Of a stretch of DNA of 64,000 nt, positions 26,099 through 33,850 are shown piece by piece (positions within the stretch are counted from its first letter, which is position 1; each line of letters begins with the position of its first letter). Origin of the DNA: CAVVXX01 sp963707975 (GTDB lineage Bacteria > Pseudomonadota > Alphaproteobacteria > Micropepsales > Micropepsaceae). Under the pieces are notes generated by a model, which saw only the letters and a program-made list of their open reading frames with translations, searched no databases and was not told the origin of the DNA. The stretch covers positions 2,480,001 through 2,544,000 of the forward strand of contig OY970177.1 in the NCBI GenBank assembly GCA_963707975.1. Direction: 5' to 3'. The position numbers and the translations under genes are program-made.

Positions 26099-26440
26099 CT
26101 AGTGCGGCGCGGTACGGAGGATTTCGCCGGCAAGGCCGGTATCATAGGCGAGGCCAGCCGGCGTTAGAGTGATGCTGTGAGGCCAGTCGGCGCGCGCGAG
26201 GCCCTTGCGGGTGAGCGCGTTCCATACCGCCTCATTGTAAAGTCCGCTGGCGTCGCGCGAGGCGACCGCTGCTTCGCCGACATGGAAGTGATCGTCGTGC
26301 GGCTGCGGAAAGCGCATGATTGTCACTTCCCCTTGCTGCGGGCCTGCCTGCACTGCATCCCTCACTTGCGCCAGAGCTTGCAGCAAGGTGAGCGTGCGCA
26401 ATTGCAACGGGTTGAGCTTGAGCGGATTGCCCTTTGGCAT
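26099..26440 (-). CDS. Conserved alphaproteobacterial hypothetical protein
   Basis: A 113-residue soluble protein opening MPKGNPLKLNPLQLRTLTLLQ, an N-terminal signature I associate with small conserved proteins of many alphaproteobacteria. The middle has a His/Asp-rich stretch (FPQPHDDHFHVGEAAV) that could hold a metal. The rest reads like a winged-helix-style region (SGLYNEAVWNALTRKGLARADWPHSITLTPAGLAYDTG). It lies eight bases downstream of the next gene on the same strand, so the two form an operon. It ends three bases from a convergent lipoprotein gene. Function unknown. Confidence 0.75.
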   Translation of the reverse strand: MPKGNPLKLNPLQLRTLTLLQALAQVRDAVQAGPQQGEVTIMRFPQPHDDHFHVGEAAVASRDASGLYNEAVWNALTRKGLARADWPHSITLTPAGLAYDTGLAGEILRTAPH

Positions 26441-26448
26441 GGCGTTCC

Positions 26449-27243
26449 TTAGCTGCTGAGACTCTGGCGTCGGATAAGATCGGCTTCCTGCTTGCCCAGC
26501 ACAATGGCCGACAGTTCGAGCGCCACCTGGAGATGCGCTTCGGACATGGCGCGCGTTTCTGGAATGCTCACCCGCACCTCGCGCGCGATGTCTTCGCCAT
26601 AGCGCCTGAGAGCGGTCACGGTTTCTTCGAGCGCGGGCGCGAATGTGCCATCGAAGGCCAGTGGCAGCGCGAACGGTTTCGCATGCACCAGCAGATACGC
26701 AAAGCGCTTGGCTCGCGCGACTTTCTCCTGGTCGGGGGCGCGCGCGAGGTCAAGGCGCCTCGGATTGCGCAAGCCGAAGCTGCCGAGCTTGTGCACGGGG
26801 AGCGCCGCAAGAATGGCGCGTGGCGCGCGCTCCATGAAGCCGTCCATTATGTCGGCCACCGAGCTGCGATATTTGGCAAGGCGCTGCGCGCGCCGGTCAT
26901 CGGGATTGATGCCGATTTCCCGCAGCAAAACGCCGGAGAGCACCGCAAAGACGCCAAGGTTTTCAATGAGCGCATGTTCGTCGAAATCGGCTGGCCGCGA
27001 GGCGCGAATGGTTTGCGCATAGGCGTCGAGATCGTCGAGCGGGTCGCGTTCCGGCGCTGCCACGGGCGGCAGTTCGACAACAGCCAGTTTCGGGCGCAGT
27101 GCATCCAGGATGACTTCATGCGGCAATCCCGTGTTGCCGGCGAGCCGGTCGGCCTCGACGGCCGCGGCTAAACGGCCCACCGCGCTTTCCGGCAATTGGC
27201 GCAGAAAATCCTTGAGGGCAGCTGCTTTTGCCGCGGATAGCAT
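26449..27243 (-). CDS. Conserved hypothetical protein in operon with the 26099 gene
   Basis: A 264-residue mostly helical, soluble protein with no signal or membrane segment. Recognisable landmarks are AAKAAALKDFLRQLPESAVGRL at the start, DEHALIENLGVFAVLSGVLLREIGINPDD in the middle and PEARAMSEAH-like helices near the end (IPETRAMSEAHLQVALELS). I know of no characterised relative; similar proteins appear as hypotheticals in alphaproteobacteria. It is upstream of a two-codon-gapped partner and 39 bases downstream of the histidine kinase gene, so it may be on the kinase transcript. Confidence 0.7.
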   Translation of the reverse strand: MLSAAKAAALKDFLRQLPESAVGRLAAAVEADRLAGNTGLPHEVILDALRPKLAVVELPPVAAPERDPLDDLDAYAQTIRASRPADFDEHALIENLGVFAVLSGVLLREIGINPDDRRAQRLAKYRSSVADIMDGFMERAPRAILAALPVHKLGSFGLRNPRRLDLARAPDQEKVARAKRFAYLLVHAKPFALPLAFDGTFAPALEETVTALRRYGEDIAREVRVSIPETRAMSEAHLQVALELSAIVLGKQEADLIRRQSLSS

Positions 27244-27281
27244 TACTTCACCTCGTCTGGATTTCAGCCAGATTAGCCGTG

Positions 27282-28823
27282 TCAGCGCGCGAGGGGAAGT
27301 TCGAGGCGGGCTTCTAGACCACCCAACGCCGATTGGCCGAGCGTGAAATTGCCACCGTAAAGTTTGGCGATGTCGCGCACGATGGCCAAGCCCAGGCCCG
27401 AACCAGGCACGGATTTATCGAGCCGTTCGCCGCGCTGCATGGCGCGATCGCGCTCGGCTGCTGCAAGTCCCGGCCCATCATCGCCGATGGTGAGCGTAAA
27501 ACGGCCTGGCCCGTCGAGCGCCGCGTTTACCGCCACGCGCGTAGCCGCCCATTTGCATGCATTGTCGATGAGATTGCCAGCCATTTCTTCCAGATCCTCA
27601 CGTTCACCACGGAAAGCGAGCGCGGGTGCAACGTCGAGTGCAATGTTGAGCGGCTTGTCCGCGTGCATCTGTTTCAGCACGCGCACCAGATCGCGCAGCA
27701 CGGGCGCGACATCGGCCCGCGTGCCTAGCACGTCCATTGTGCCGGCAGCGCGCGCCCGTGTGAGATAATGATCGACCTGACGGCGCATGACCGTCACCTG
27801 CTTCTTTACCGCTTCTGCGAACGGGCCGGTTGCGGTTGAGGCTTCATTCGACAGCACGGTGAGTGGCGTTTTCAGAAAATGCGCGAGATTGGCGACATGG
27901 CCACGCGCGCGCGCCACCACTTCGGCGCTGTGCTCGATAAGACTGTTGAGGTCGGTGGCAAGCGGCGCGATTTCGGCGGGAAAATTGCCCTCCAGGCGGC
28001 GCGCGCGGCCCTCGCGAATGCGCGAAAGCGCGGAGCGCACGCGGCGCAAGGGCGCGAGCCCCAGACGCACTTGTATGATCACAGCGGCGATGAGGCCAAG
28101 CCCAAGCGCGCCGAACGACCAGGCGAGCGTGGCGTCGAAGCGGGTGACGTCGGCTTCGATTTCGGCGGTGTCGCCCGCGACCAGAAAACGAAAGGTCTGG
28201 GTCTGTTTGGTGTCGCCGGGCAGCGTCGAAGGCAACTGGATGCGGCGTTCGAGCACGCGAAGCTTTTGGCCGTCGGGCCCCTCGGCATAACCCCACAACA
28301 AACCTTCCTGCGAAGTGACATCGTGTGGGGCCAATGTGGTGTCCCATAACGAGCGCGAAGTTTGCGGGGTCAAAGCCGATGGCGGTTGCGTCTGCGGCGC
28401 AGCACTCTCATTGGATGTGGCTTGCGGAGATGATTGCGGCGCAGGCCGCGTTAGCGTTGGCGTTGGTGTTGGCGCTGTCGCAGGCGCCGCCGCCGGTTTC
28501 GCCAGCGCCGCGCTTTTGCTGACAGCGGGCTGCGCGCTGGCAGCGGCCTCGCTGTCGGATTCGATCTGCCAATACCACCCGGAATAAATGCGTTCGAAGC
28601 GCGGGTCGGCGAAACGGTCTTCCAGCGTCACACTGCCCGGCGTGTCCATTTGCGCGGCCGCGATCAGGCCTTCCATGTCTGAGGTCAGTCGGTCATCGAA
28701 ACTGTCTTCAACCGCGTTGCGGAAGACGTTGGACAGCACGAGCCCGCCGATCAGCAATCCCAACACGCTCCACACCGCCGCGATGGCGATGAGGCGGAAC
28801 GTGAGGGAGTTAAGGTTTGGCAT
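27282..28823 (-). CDS. PhoQ-type sensor histidine kinase with a Pro/Ala-rich insert in the sensor domain
   Basis: A 513-residue membrane kinase. Membrane segments lie at about 11-31 and 235-251. The periplasmic region begins like PhoQ sensors (DSFDDRLTSDMEGLIAAAQ, YSGWYWQIES). It is then interrupted at about residues 90-158 by a low-complexity stretch of Ala, Pro, Thr, Gln and Ser before resuming with SLWDTTLAPH. HAMP follows, then the dimerisation helix with His315 (NLAHFLKTPLTVL), N-box NLIDNACKWA and G-boxes GDDGPGL and GSGLGLAIV. It overlaps the response regulator by 14 bases. The insert is odd: it splits a compact sensor fold and has probably expanded recently. Confidence 0.88.
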   Translation of the reverse strand: MPNLNSLTFRLIAIAAVWSVLGLLIGGLVLSNVFRNAVEDSFDDRLTSDMEGLIAAAQMDTPGSVTLEDRFADPRFERIYSGWYWQIESDSEAAASAQPAVSKSAALAKPAAAPATAPTPTPTLTRPAPQSSPQATSNESAAPQTQPPSALTPQTSRSLWDTTLAPHDVTSQEGLLWGYAEGPDGQKLRVLERRIQLPSTLPGDTKQTQTFRFLVAGDTAEIEADVTRFDATLAWSFGALGLGLIAAVIIQVRLGLAPLRRVRSALSRIREGRARRLEGNFPAEIAPLATDLNSLIEHSAEVVARARGHVANLAHFLKTPLTVLSNEASTATGPFAEAVKKQVTVMRRQVDHYLTRARAAGTMDVLGTRADVAPVLRDLVRVLKQMHADKPLNIALDVAPALAFRGEREDLEEMAGNLIDNACKWAATRVAVNAALDGPGRFTLTIGDDGPGLAAAERDRAMQRGERLDKSVPGSGLGLAIVRDIAKLYGGNFTLGQSALGGLEARLELPLAR

Positions 28824-29514
28824 GCGCCTTGGAGCGTTCCGCGACCGCGTCGGGGCCGGATTCGTCTAGGCAATAGCCCAAGCCGCGCACGGTGTGAATA
28901 AGGTTGACGCCCAGCTTCTTGCGCACCCGGCCGACAAAAACCTCGATGGTGTTGGAATCGCGGTCGAAGTCCTGGTCGTAGAGGTGCTCAACCAGTTCGC
29001 TGCGGCTGACCACACGGCCTTTGTGATGGGCGAGATAGGCGAGCAGCCGGTATTCGAGCGAGGTAAGTTTCACCGGATTGCCATCAATGCTAACGCGGCT
29101 GGCGCGCGGGTCGATACGCAAGGGGCCGACTTCGATGTCGGCGGTGGCGATGCCGGCCGCGCGGCGCAACAGCGCGCGCAGACGCGCCAGCAATTCCTCG
29201 GTGTAGAACGGCTTGGCGACGTAATCGTCGGCGCCGGCGTCGAAGCCCGCGACCTTGTCGCTCCAGCGGTCGCGCGCGGTGAGAATGAGCACCGGCATAT
29301 TGCGCCCCGCCTTACGCCAGCGCTCGAGCACGGTGACGCCATCCATTTTCGGCAGGCCGAGATCGAGCACCACCGCGTCATAGGGCTCGGTGTCGCCGAG
29401 AAAATGGCCTTCTTCGCCGTCGGAAGCGGCATCGACGACATAGCCCGCCTCGGTCAGCGCGCGTTTCAACAGGTGCTGCAGATCCTTGTCATCTTCGACG
29501 AGCAGAATGCGCAT
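28810..29514 (-). CDS. OmpR-type response regulator (PhoP-like)
   Basis: A 234-residue regulator with acidic pocket EDD (7-9), phosphoacceptor Asp51 (VVLDLGLPKMDG), lysine in YVAKPFYTEELLARL, and a winged-helix domain with LTSLEYRLLAYLAHHKG, the recognition segment TIEVFVGRVRKKLG and closing HTVRGLGYCLD. The C-terminal tail is extended and charged. It precedes and overlaps the kinase gene and follows a PepSY-like secreted protein gene by 20 bases. This order, secreted protein then regulator then kinase, recurs in alphaproteobacterial PhoPQ-like loci. Confidence 0.92.
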   Translation of the reverse strand: MRILLVEDDKDLQHLLKRALTEAGYVVDAASDGEEGHFLGDTEPYDAVVLDLGLPKMDGVTVLERWRKAGRNMPVLILTARDRWSDKVAGFDAGADDYVAKPFYTEELLARLRALLRRAAGIATADIEVGPLRIDPRASRVSIDGNPVKLTSLEYRLLAYLAHHKGRVVSRSELVEHLYDQDFDRDSNTIEVFVGRVRKKLGVNLIHTVRGLGYCLDESGPDAVAERSKAHAKP

Positions 29515-29534
29515 GACGCTTTCCCCGATCCTCG

Positions 29535-29885
29535 TCAGTCATAGGGCGGCGGGGGCGGCGGCACGCGGTCCTCGCCGTGATATTCGTGGAATTCGCCGGT
29601 ACGCGCGTTCTGGTCGAGCCAGAGCACGCGGCCATCCGGCGTGAGCCACTTGATGCGGTTATGCGGTTCGCCGCGCGGGCCCCAGCCGGGTTCGACATCG
29701 AGCAGACGGCCGGGATGCCGGCGGCGGATATCGAAAAGGAAGCGGTCGAGCCTGGGCGGAACACTGCGCATTTCGCGAGAGCCGCCGTCATGGAAGCCCT
29801 CGTCACGCCAATGGGCGCGGGCAAAGGCGGGTTGCGCCAGCGCTAAAATGGCGAAAAGGCCAGCAATGACCGCAAGATAACGCAT
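29535..29885 (-). CDS. PepSY-like small secreted protein upstream of the two-component pair
   Basis: A 116-residue protein with a cleavable signal (MRYLAVIAGLFAILALAQPAFA). The mature part contains RRRHPGRLLDVEPGWGPRG, IKWLTPDGRVLWLDQNARTGEF, the strand-turn-strand pattern of single PepSY-like domains. It ends in an acidic then Pro-rich tail (VPPPPPPYD). It lies just upstream of the regulator and kinase genes and is likely cotranscribed, so it may be an accessory to signal sensing, as proposed for similar loci. The start is set at MRYLAVIAG, where the signal sequence begins; an ATG eight codons upstream is less likely. Confidence 0.75.
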   Translation of the reverse strand: MRYLAVIAGLFAILALAQPAFARAHWRDEGFHDGGSREMRSVPPRLDRFLFDIRRRHPGRLLDVEPGWGPRGEPHNRIKWLTPDGRVLWLDQNARTGEFHEYHGEDRVPPPPPPYD

Positions 29886-29969
29886 GGTGCCTTTTAAGCC
29901 CGCAGGCATGAACTCCAGATGAACAAGGCTGCCAGCACCCGTTCAGCAAGCCGCGATCATACTGCAAAT

Positions 29970-30114
29970 CGATGAATTAGGGCCTGGTCGCGAAAGGCGG
30001 CTGACCCGGCAAGACTTGAGGCAGGTCACTCACGTAACGCCCCTCCTCGTGATGCCGGCCTTGAGAGCAGAGCCCGCGCGGGCAAACGCAGGTTCCCGCG
30101 CGGGTTTCTTTTTT
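29970..30114 (+). ncRNA. Candidate trans-acting small RNA with an anti-Shine-Dalgarno loop
   Basis: No protein is encoded on this strand for kilobases upstream, yet a strong plus-strand terminator ends at 30114. Before it, TCACG (30030-30034) pairs with CGTGA (30048-30052) to display a 13-base loop containing CCCCTCCT, with the exact complement of AGGAGG at 30042-30047. GGCA and TGCC can extend the stem over a bulge. Loops carrying CCTCCT on short stems before a terminator are the hallmark of the alphaproteobacterial cuckoo or alpha-r14 type RNAs. The 5-prime end is a guess; no convincing promoter was found. Confidence 0.5.
30071..30114 (+). terminator. Strong intrinsic terminator of the candidate small RNA
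   Basis: CCCGCGCGGG at 30073-30082 pairs with an identical, self-complementary copy at 30095-30104 around a 12-base loop. The outer A and G extend the stem to about 12 pairs. TTTCTTTTTT follows at 30105-30114. The minus side has no T-tract, so only a plus-strand transcript would stop here. Confidence 0.8.
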
Positions 30115-30123
30115 AAGCTGCAA

Positions 30124-30402
30124 TCAAGAAGCCGGATATTGCGGAAACGGGCTCGGCTGGCCGGGCGACAGCGCCGCGATCTGAGCGTAGAGCGCGTTCC
30201 ATTCGGCTGCGGTGGGATCGCGCGCTTCCGCGATCATGGTTTTCACGGATATGACCGTGCTGTTGATCAAAGAGACGACTTCGGCGATGCGCTGCGCCGC
30301 CGAGCCCGCCCAGAACAGCGCGCCGCCGGTCTGTAATACAAAAGCTGCGACTAGCGCGACGGGAATGCGCCGGTCGAGGCGGAAGGATTTTTCATTCGTC
30401 AT
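30124..30402 (-). CDS. Small membrane protein, possibly phage-related
   Basis: A 92-residue protein starting MTNEKSFRLDRRIPVALVAA, with one membrane helix (IPVALVAAFVLQTGGALFWAG, about residues 13-33) and a helical tail. I recall similar RFRLDRRIPVALV proteins in alphaproteobacterial prophage or gene-transfer-agent regions, where they accompany lysis genes, but cannot name a family. A phage portal fragment lies 600 bases upstream on the same strand, which supports the idea. An ATG five codons upstream is also possible; neither has a strong ribosome site. Function unknown. Confidence 0.6.
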   Translation of the reverse strand: MTNEKSFRLDRRIPVALVAAFVLQTGGALFWAGSAAQRIAEVVSLINSTVISVKTMIAEARDPTAAEWNALYAQIAALSPGQPSPFPQYPAS

Positions 30403-30430
30403 TTCAAAAGCCGTCATTCTGCGGCCGGAA

Positions 30431-30459
30431 ACAAAAAGGCCGCCACGGGGGCGGCCTTT
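30431..30459 (-). terminator. Intrinsic terminator after the 30491 secreted-protein gene
   Basis: AAAGGCCGCC (30435-30444) pairs with GGCGGCCTTT (30450-30459). On the minus strand the stem runs into TTTTTGTTT. It sits just past the 30491 stop codon and ahead of the small membrane protein gene. Confidence 0.75.
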
Positions 30460-30490
30460 GAACCGGCGTGAATTGGTTTTTTCGGTGCGG

Positions 30491-30904
30491 CTATTTTATT
30501 TCCGGCGTTTTGAAGCCCGGAATATCGCTGCACTGTGTGACCTTGAAACTGGGTTCGACTTTTGCCTTCACATAAGACGCCAATTGCTTGCTGGCGGGCC
30601 CCGCGGGCTTGTTCACGTCGAACAAAGTCACGATCGAGCCCATGTCAGGCACGCCGGAGGTGACGGCCAGCTCCACCGTTTCGTCGGCGCTGCGATAGGC
30701 ATGCGTATCGGCCCCCTGATGGGCAAGCGGCTTCAGCGCATGCACGGCGGCGAATTCGCCCATCATTTGCGTCAGTTGCTGGTCCTGCGCGGGGTTCTGC
30801 GTCACGTCGACGGCCACGCAATACTTCGCCTTGATCGGCCCCGCGGCCTGCGCCGCCGAAATGCCGGCAAGCAGCAACGAGAGAATGAGAACAGCTTTGG
30901 TCAT
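30491..30904 (-). CDS. Secreted protein of unknown function
   Basis: A 137-residue exported protein: signal MTKAVLILSLLLAGISAAQA, then a mature domain with two cysteines (KYCVAVDV and KVTQCSDIPG) that could form a disulfide. No domain is recognised. GGA is spaced five bases from the ATG used; an ATG five codons upstream gives a less typical signal peptide. It ends in a clear terminator and has no partner on its strand other than the portal remnant upstream. Confidence 0.7.
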   Translation of the reverse strand: MTKAVLILSLLLAGISAAQAAGPIKAKYCVAVDVTQNPAQDQQLTQMMGEFAAVHALKPLAHQGADTHAYRSADETVELAVTSGVPDMGSIVTLFDVNKPAGPASKQLASYVKAKVEPSFKVTQCSDIPGFKTPEIK

Positions 30905-30979
30905 GTAGTCCATTTTCAATTTGGTTCGCGTGCGGTCAGGTAAATCATCTTTTCCCGAAACGCAAACCGGCGTTCTTAA

Positions 30980-31297
30980 TCATAACGCAGCGCTGCCGAT
31001 TACGTTCTCTCCCTCAACCGTCCCATAGCCCGCCGCCGCGCGTTTTTCGTTGACCGAGAGTAAGGTCGCCGCGTTGAGCCGCGCCCAAACGGCCTCGCGC
31101 TCAGGCGCCAGCGCATCCACCGCATCCACGTCGTAGCCGATGCGCAGATTGTCTCCCGACTGGGCGACGAACCTGGGCGCGAGCCAGCGCGTCAGCGCCT
31201 TGGCCGTGCGCAACACCAGTGGCAAAACCGTTTCGCGCCAGGAAGGCGAAATTGGCCTCGCAGGCCTTTCTCTGTTCATCAATAGTGCTAACGGCAA
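30980..31297 (-). pseudogene. C-terminal fragment of an HK97-type phage portal protein
   Basis: About 105 codons matching the end of alphaproteobacterial phage or gene-transfer-agent portal proteins. The landmarks are SWRETVLPLVLRTAKALTRW, LRIGYDVDAVDALAPEREAV, WARLNAATLLSVNEKRAAAG and YGTVEGENVIG. The first three-quarters of a portal protein is missing, and no terminase, capsid or protease gene accompanies it. The first ten codons are not portal-like and may be a chance start. It is most likely a relic of a deleted prophage or transfer-agent cluster. Confidence 0.72.
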
Positions 31298-31475
31298 TGT
31301 GACCGGCCCGCCTGCGGCGGACCCGCGTTTCCTTTGAATAGAATTCTGGAGATGGTATGCAGGTGGGATTGGAGCGCCACGCTGTCAAGGGGTGTGGCCC
31401 CGCAAGGGCCAAAACTGGGACATTAAACCGCCCCCTTTGGCCGCAACTATCCATGCCACGCCGGGTAGGGATTAG

Positions 31476-33527
31476 ATGGAAACGCTGAAAAAAATTCTTT
31501 CGCGCGTCAAACTATCCCCACGCGCATGGCGCTGGATAATTTTTTTATTTTTGGGCCTTGCGGGCGCCGGAACCGCGGTTTTCGCGGCGCTGTATTTCGC
31601 CGTCGTCGCGGCCGAGCCCGACCTGCCCTTCAACGCCAATCTTTACGCGCTTAACCGGCCCCAGGCGTTCACTTTTCTTGACGAGAAAGGCACTGTGGTG
31701 GGGCGGCGCGGCGCCATTGTCGGCGAGCGGCTGACGCTGCAGCAGATGCCGCCTTATTTGCCGGCTGCCTTTTTGGCCATGGAAGACCGCCATTTCTACG
31801 AGCATCACGGCATCGACGTGACCGGCATGCTGCGCGCGGCGTTCACCGACCTGATGTCGGGGCATATCGTGCAGGGCGGCTCGACCGTCACCCAGCAGCT
31901 GGCGAAAATCCTGTTCCTGAGCCCCGAGCGCACACTGTCGCGCAAAGTGGACGAGATCGCCGACGCGCTGGCGCTGGAAAAGCACCTCACCAAGCAGCAG
32001 ATCCTGGAGCTTTATCTCAACCGGATTTATCTGGGCTCGGGCGCTTATGGCGTGGACGGCGCGGCGCATGTCTATTTCGGCAAGTCGGCGCGCAACGTGA
32101 CCGTGGCCGAGGCAGCGATGCTGGCGGCGCTGACACGGGCGCCCACCGCCTTCTCGCCCCGGCGCGATCTTGAGGCGGCGCAAATGCGCGCCAACCATGT
32201 GCTGGATTCCATGCTGGCGACGGGGGCGGCCACCGAGTCGCAGATCGCCGAAGCGCGTTTGAACCCGGCCGACGTGTCCGACCTGACCGAGGACAACGCG
32301 CGCGATTATTTCCTCGACAGCGCCGCCGACGAGGCCCGCCAGGTGGCGGGCAACAGCGTGGGCGATCTGGTGGTGGTGACCACGATCAACACCGCGATGC
32401 AAAGCGCCGCGCGCCGGGCCGTGCAATCCGTGCTCGACAAGCAGGGCGAGAAAGCCAATGCGAGCCAGGGCGCCCTGGTCGCCATGACGCCGGACGGCGC
32501 GGTGCGTGCGCTCATCGGCGGGCGCGATTACGCCGAAAGCACCTTCAACCGCATCACCCAGGCGCACCGCCAGCCGGGATCGTCGTTCAAGGTGTTCGTT
32601 TACACCGCGGCGCTGGAAGCGGGGCTCACGCCCGCCACCGAGCGCGAGGATACGCCGGTGCAGATCGGCAGTTACACGCCGCAGAATTACGGCGGCACCC
32701 AATGGGGCACGCTTACGCTGACCGACGCGCTGGCCCATTCGGTCAACACCATCGCCGTCAATCTGGAACAGGAAGTGGGCGTGGAAACGGTGATCGCGGT
32801 GGCGCGCAGGCTCGGCATCACCTCGCCGCTCGAGGCCAACGCTTCGCTTGCATTGGGGAGCTCGGACGTGGTGCCCATGGAGCTGACCGCAGCTTACGGC
32901 ACGTTTGCGGCCCTTGGCGTGCATCCCCAGCCTTACACCGTGCTGGAAGTGCGCTCGCCATCCGGCCAGGTGCTGTTCAAGCGGCTGCAGGCCGAGCCCG
33001 AGCGCGTGATGAGCGAAGACGAAGCCAAGCAGATGAACGCCATGCTTTATGAAGTCGTTCAGGAAGGCACGGGGCGCGGCGCTTCGCTGGGCGCGCGCGA
33101 AGTGGCGGGCAAGACCGGCACCACGCAAGATTATCGCGACGCGTGGTTCATCGGCTATACGCCCGATCTGGTGGCGGGCGTCTGGGTGGGCAATGACGAT
33201 TTCAGCCCGATGAAGGGCGTCACCGGCGGCGGATTGCCGGCGCAGATCTGGCGCGGCTTCATGACAGCCGCGCTCAAGAACACGCCGCTCACGCCATTGC
33301 CGCGCGCCACACCGGAGGAAGAAGAGAACCAGACCGCCGCCGAGGGCGCGACCGACGACGAAGAAGCGGCCGCCGAAGAGCAGCAGGAACGTCAGGACCA
33401 GGCCCAGCGCCGGCAAGCCGAGCATCGCGGCTTCTTCGACTGGCTGTTCGGCTCGGATCGCGACGAGGAACGCCGCCCGCCCCCGCCGCCGCGCGAACGC
33501 GGACCCAACGACGACGACGGGAATTGA
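31476..33527 (+). CDS. Penicillin-binding protein 1A, bifunctional transglycosylase/transpeptidase
   Basis: A 683-residue class A PBP building septal and side-wall peptidoglycan. After a short cytoplasmic start, a membrane helix lies at about 19-42. The GT51 domain has catalytic Glu103 in MEDRHFYEHHG and the motif GGSTVTQQLAK. The transpeptidase domain has Ser369-Lys372 (GSSFK), SVN and Lys546 in KTGTT. The C-terminus is an acidic, Glu/Gln-rich coil ending in an Arg/Pro stretch (RRPPPPPRER-like), likely disordered in the periplasm. It is shorter than E. coli PBP1a because the ODD insertion is absent. The gene stands alone; an ABC permease remnant follows. Confidence 0.93.
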   Translation: METLKKILSRVKLSPRAWRWIIFLFLGLAGAGTAVFAALYFAVVAAEPDLPFNANLYALNRPQAFTFLDEKGTVVGRRGAIVGERLTLQQMPPYLPAAFLAMEDRHFYEHHGIDVTGMLRAAFTDLMSGHIVQGGSTVTQQLAKILFLSPERTLSRKVDEIADALALEKHLTKQQILELYLNRIYLGSGAYGVDGAAHVYFGKSARNVTVAEAAMLAALTRAPTAFSPRRDLEAAQMRANHVLDSMLATGAATESQIAEARLNPADVSDLTEDNARDYFLDSAADEARQVAGNSVGDLVVVTTINTAMQSAARRAVQSVLDKQGEKANASQGALVAMTPDGAVRALIGGRDYAESTFNRITQAHRQPGSSFKVFVYTAALEAGLTPATEREDTPVQIGSYTPQNYGGTQWGTLTLTDALAHSVNTIAVNLEQEVGVETVIAVARRLGITSPLEANASLALGSSDVVPMELTAAYGTFAALGVHPQPYTVLEVRSPSGQVLFKRLQAEPERVMSEDEAKQMNAMLYEVVQEGTGRGASLGAREVAGKTGTTQDYRDAWFIGYTPDLVAGVWVGNDDFSPMKGVTGGGLPAQIWRGFMTAALKNTPLTPLPRATPEEEENQTAAEGATDDEEAAAEEQQERQDQAQRRQAEHRGFFDWLFGSDRDEERRPPPPPRERGPNDDDGN

Positions 33528-33555
33528 GGGCGCACTAAATCCTTCTCGATGTCAT

Positions 33556-33714
33556 GGCCTGCCTGGTGCGGGCAATCATCTGCATATCGCCGAGATGTTC
33601 GCGGCCCTTGCGCTGCTGGCCGCGCTCGGCATCGCCATTTTCTTCGCGCTCGCCGGGCTCGAATATCTTATGCTGCACTGCTGGCACGAAAGCGCGCTGG
33701 AGAAGGAATTATGA
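33556..33714 (+). pseudogene. C-terminal remnant of an ABC transporter permease (NitT/TauT-like)
   Basis: In frame 1, after the PBP1A stop, the sequence reads LPGAGNHLHIAEMFAALALL, then AALGIAIFFALAGLEYLML and HCWHESALEKEL-stop. The final membrane helix and the closing WHES.. segment look like the end of nitrate/sulfonate/thiamine-precursor type ABC permeases, which finish with a helix ending in LLPW. The rest of the gene and any ATPase or binding protein are absent. Identification rests on about 50 residues, so it is moderate. Confidence 0.45.
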
Positions 33715-33789
33715 CGCCCTCATGTTTCGACGGGCTCAACATGAGGGCTTGGAGAAACGCCTCACCCTGAGCGTGTCGAAGGGTGAGGC
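33715..33789. repeat. Dual-hairpin intergenic repeat, copy 1
   Basis: Hairpin one pairs CCCTCATGTT (33717-33726) with AACATGAGGG (33738-33747). Hairpin two pairs CCTCACCCT (33760-33768) with AGGGTGAGG (33780-33788) around GAGCGTGTCGA. The same two hairpins occur in opposite orientation at 56993-57064. Loops share the TCGAC..GCTC core. It immediately follows the stop of the permease remnant. Confidence 0.8.
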
Positions 33790-33850
33790 GCGCCGCCTTG
33801 ACCCGTAGCGCACCCGCGCCTAATAGAGCCGCCGCAATGGGGAAGCGTCC

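Noticed and set aside
31545..33425. A 626-codon open frame antisense to PBP1A
   Set aside because: It covers the conserved PBP1A gene exactly. It is rich in His, Arg and Gln with no family pattern, as expected of the complement of a GC-rich gene.
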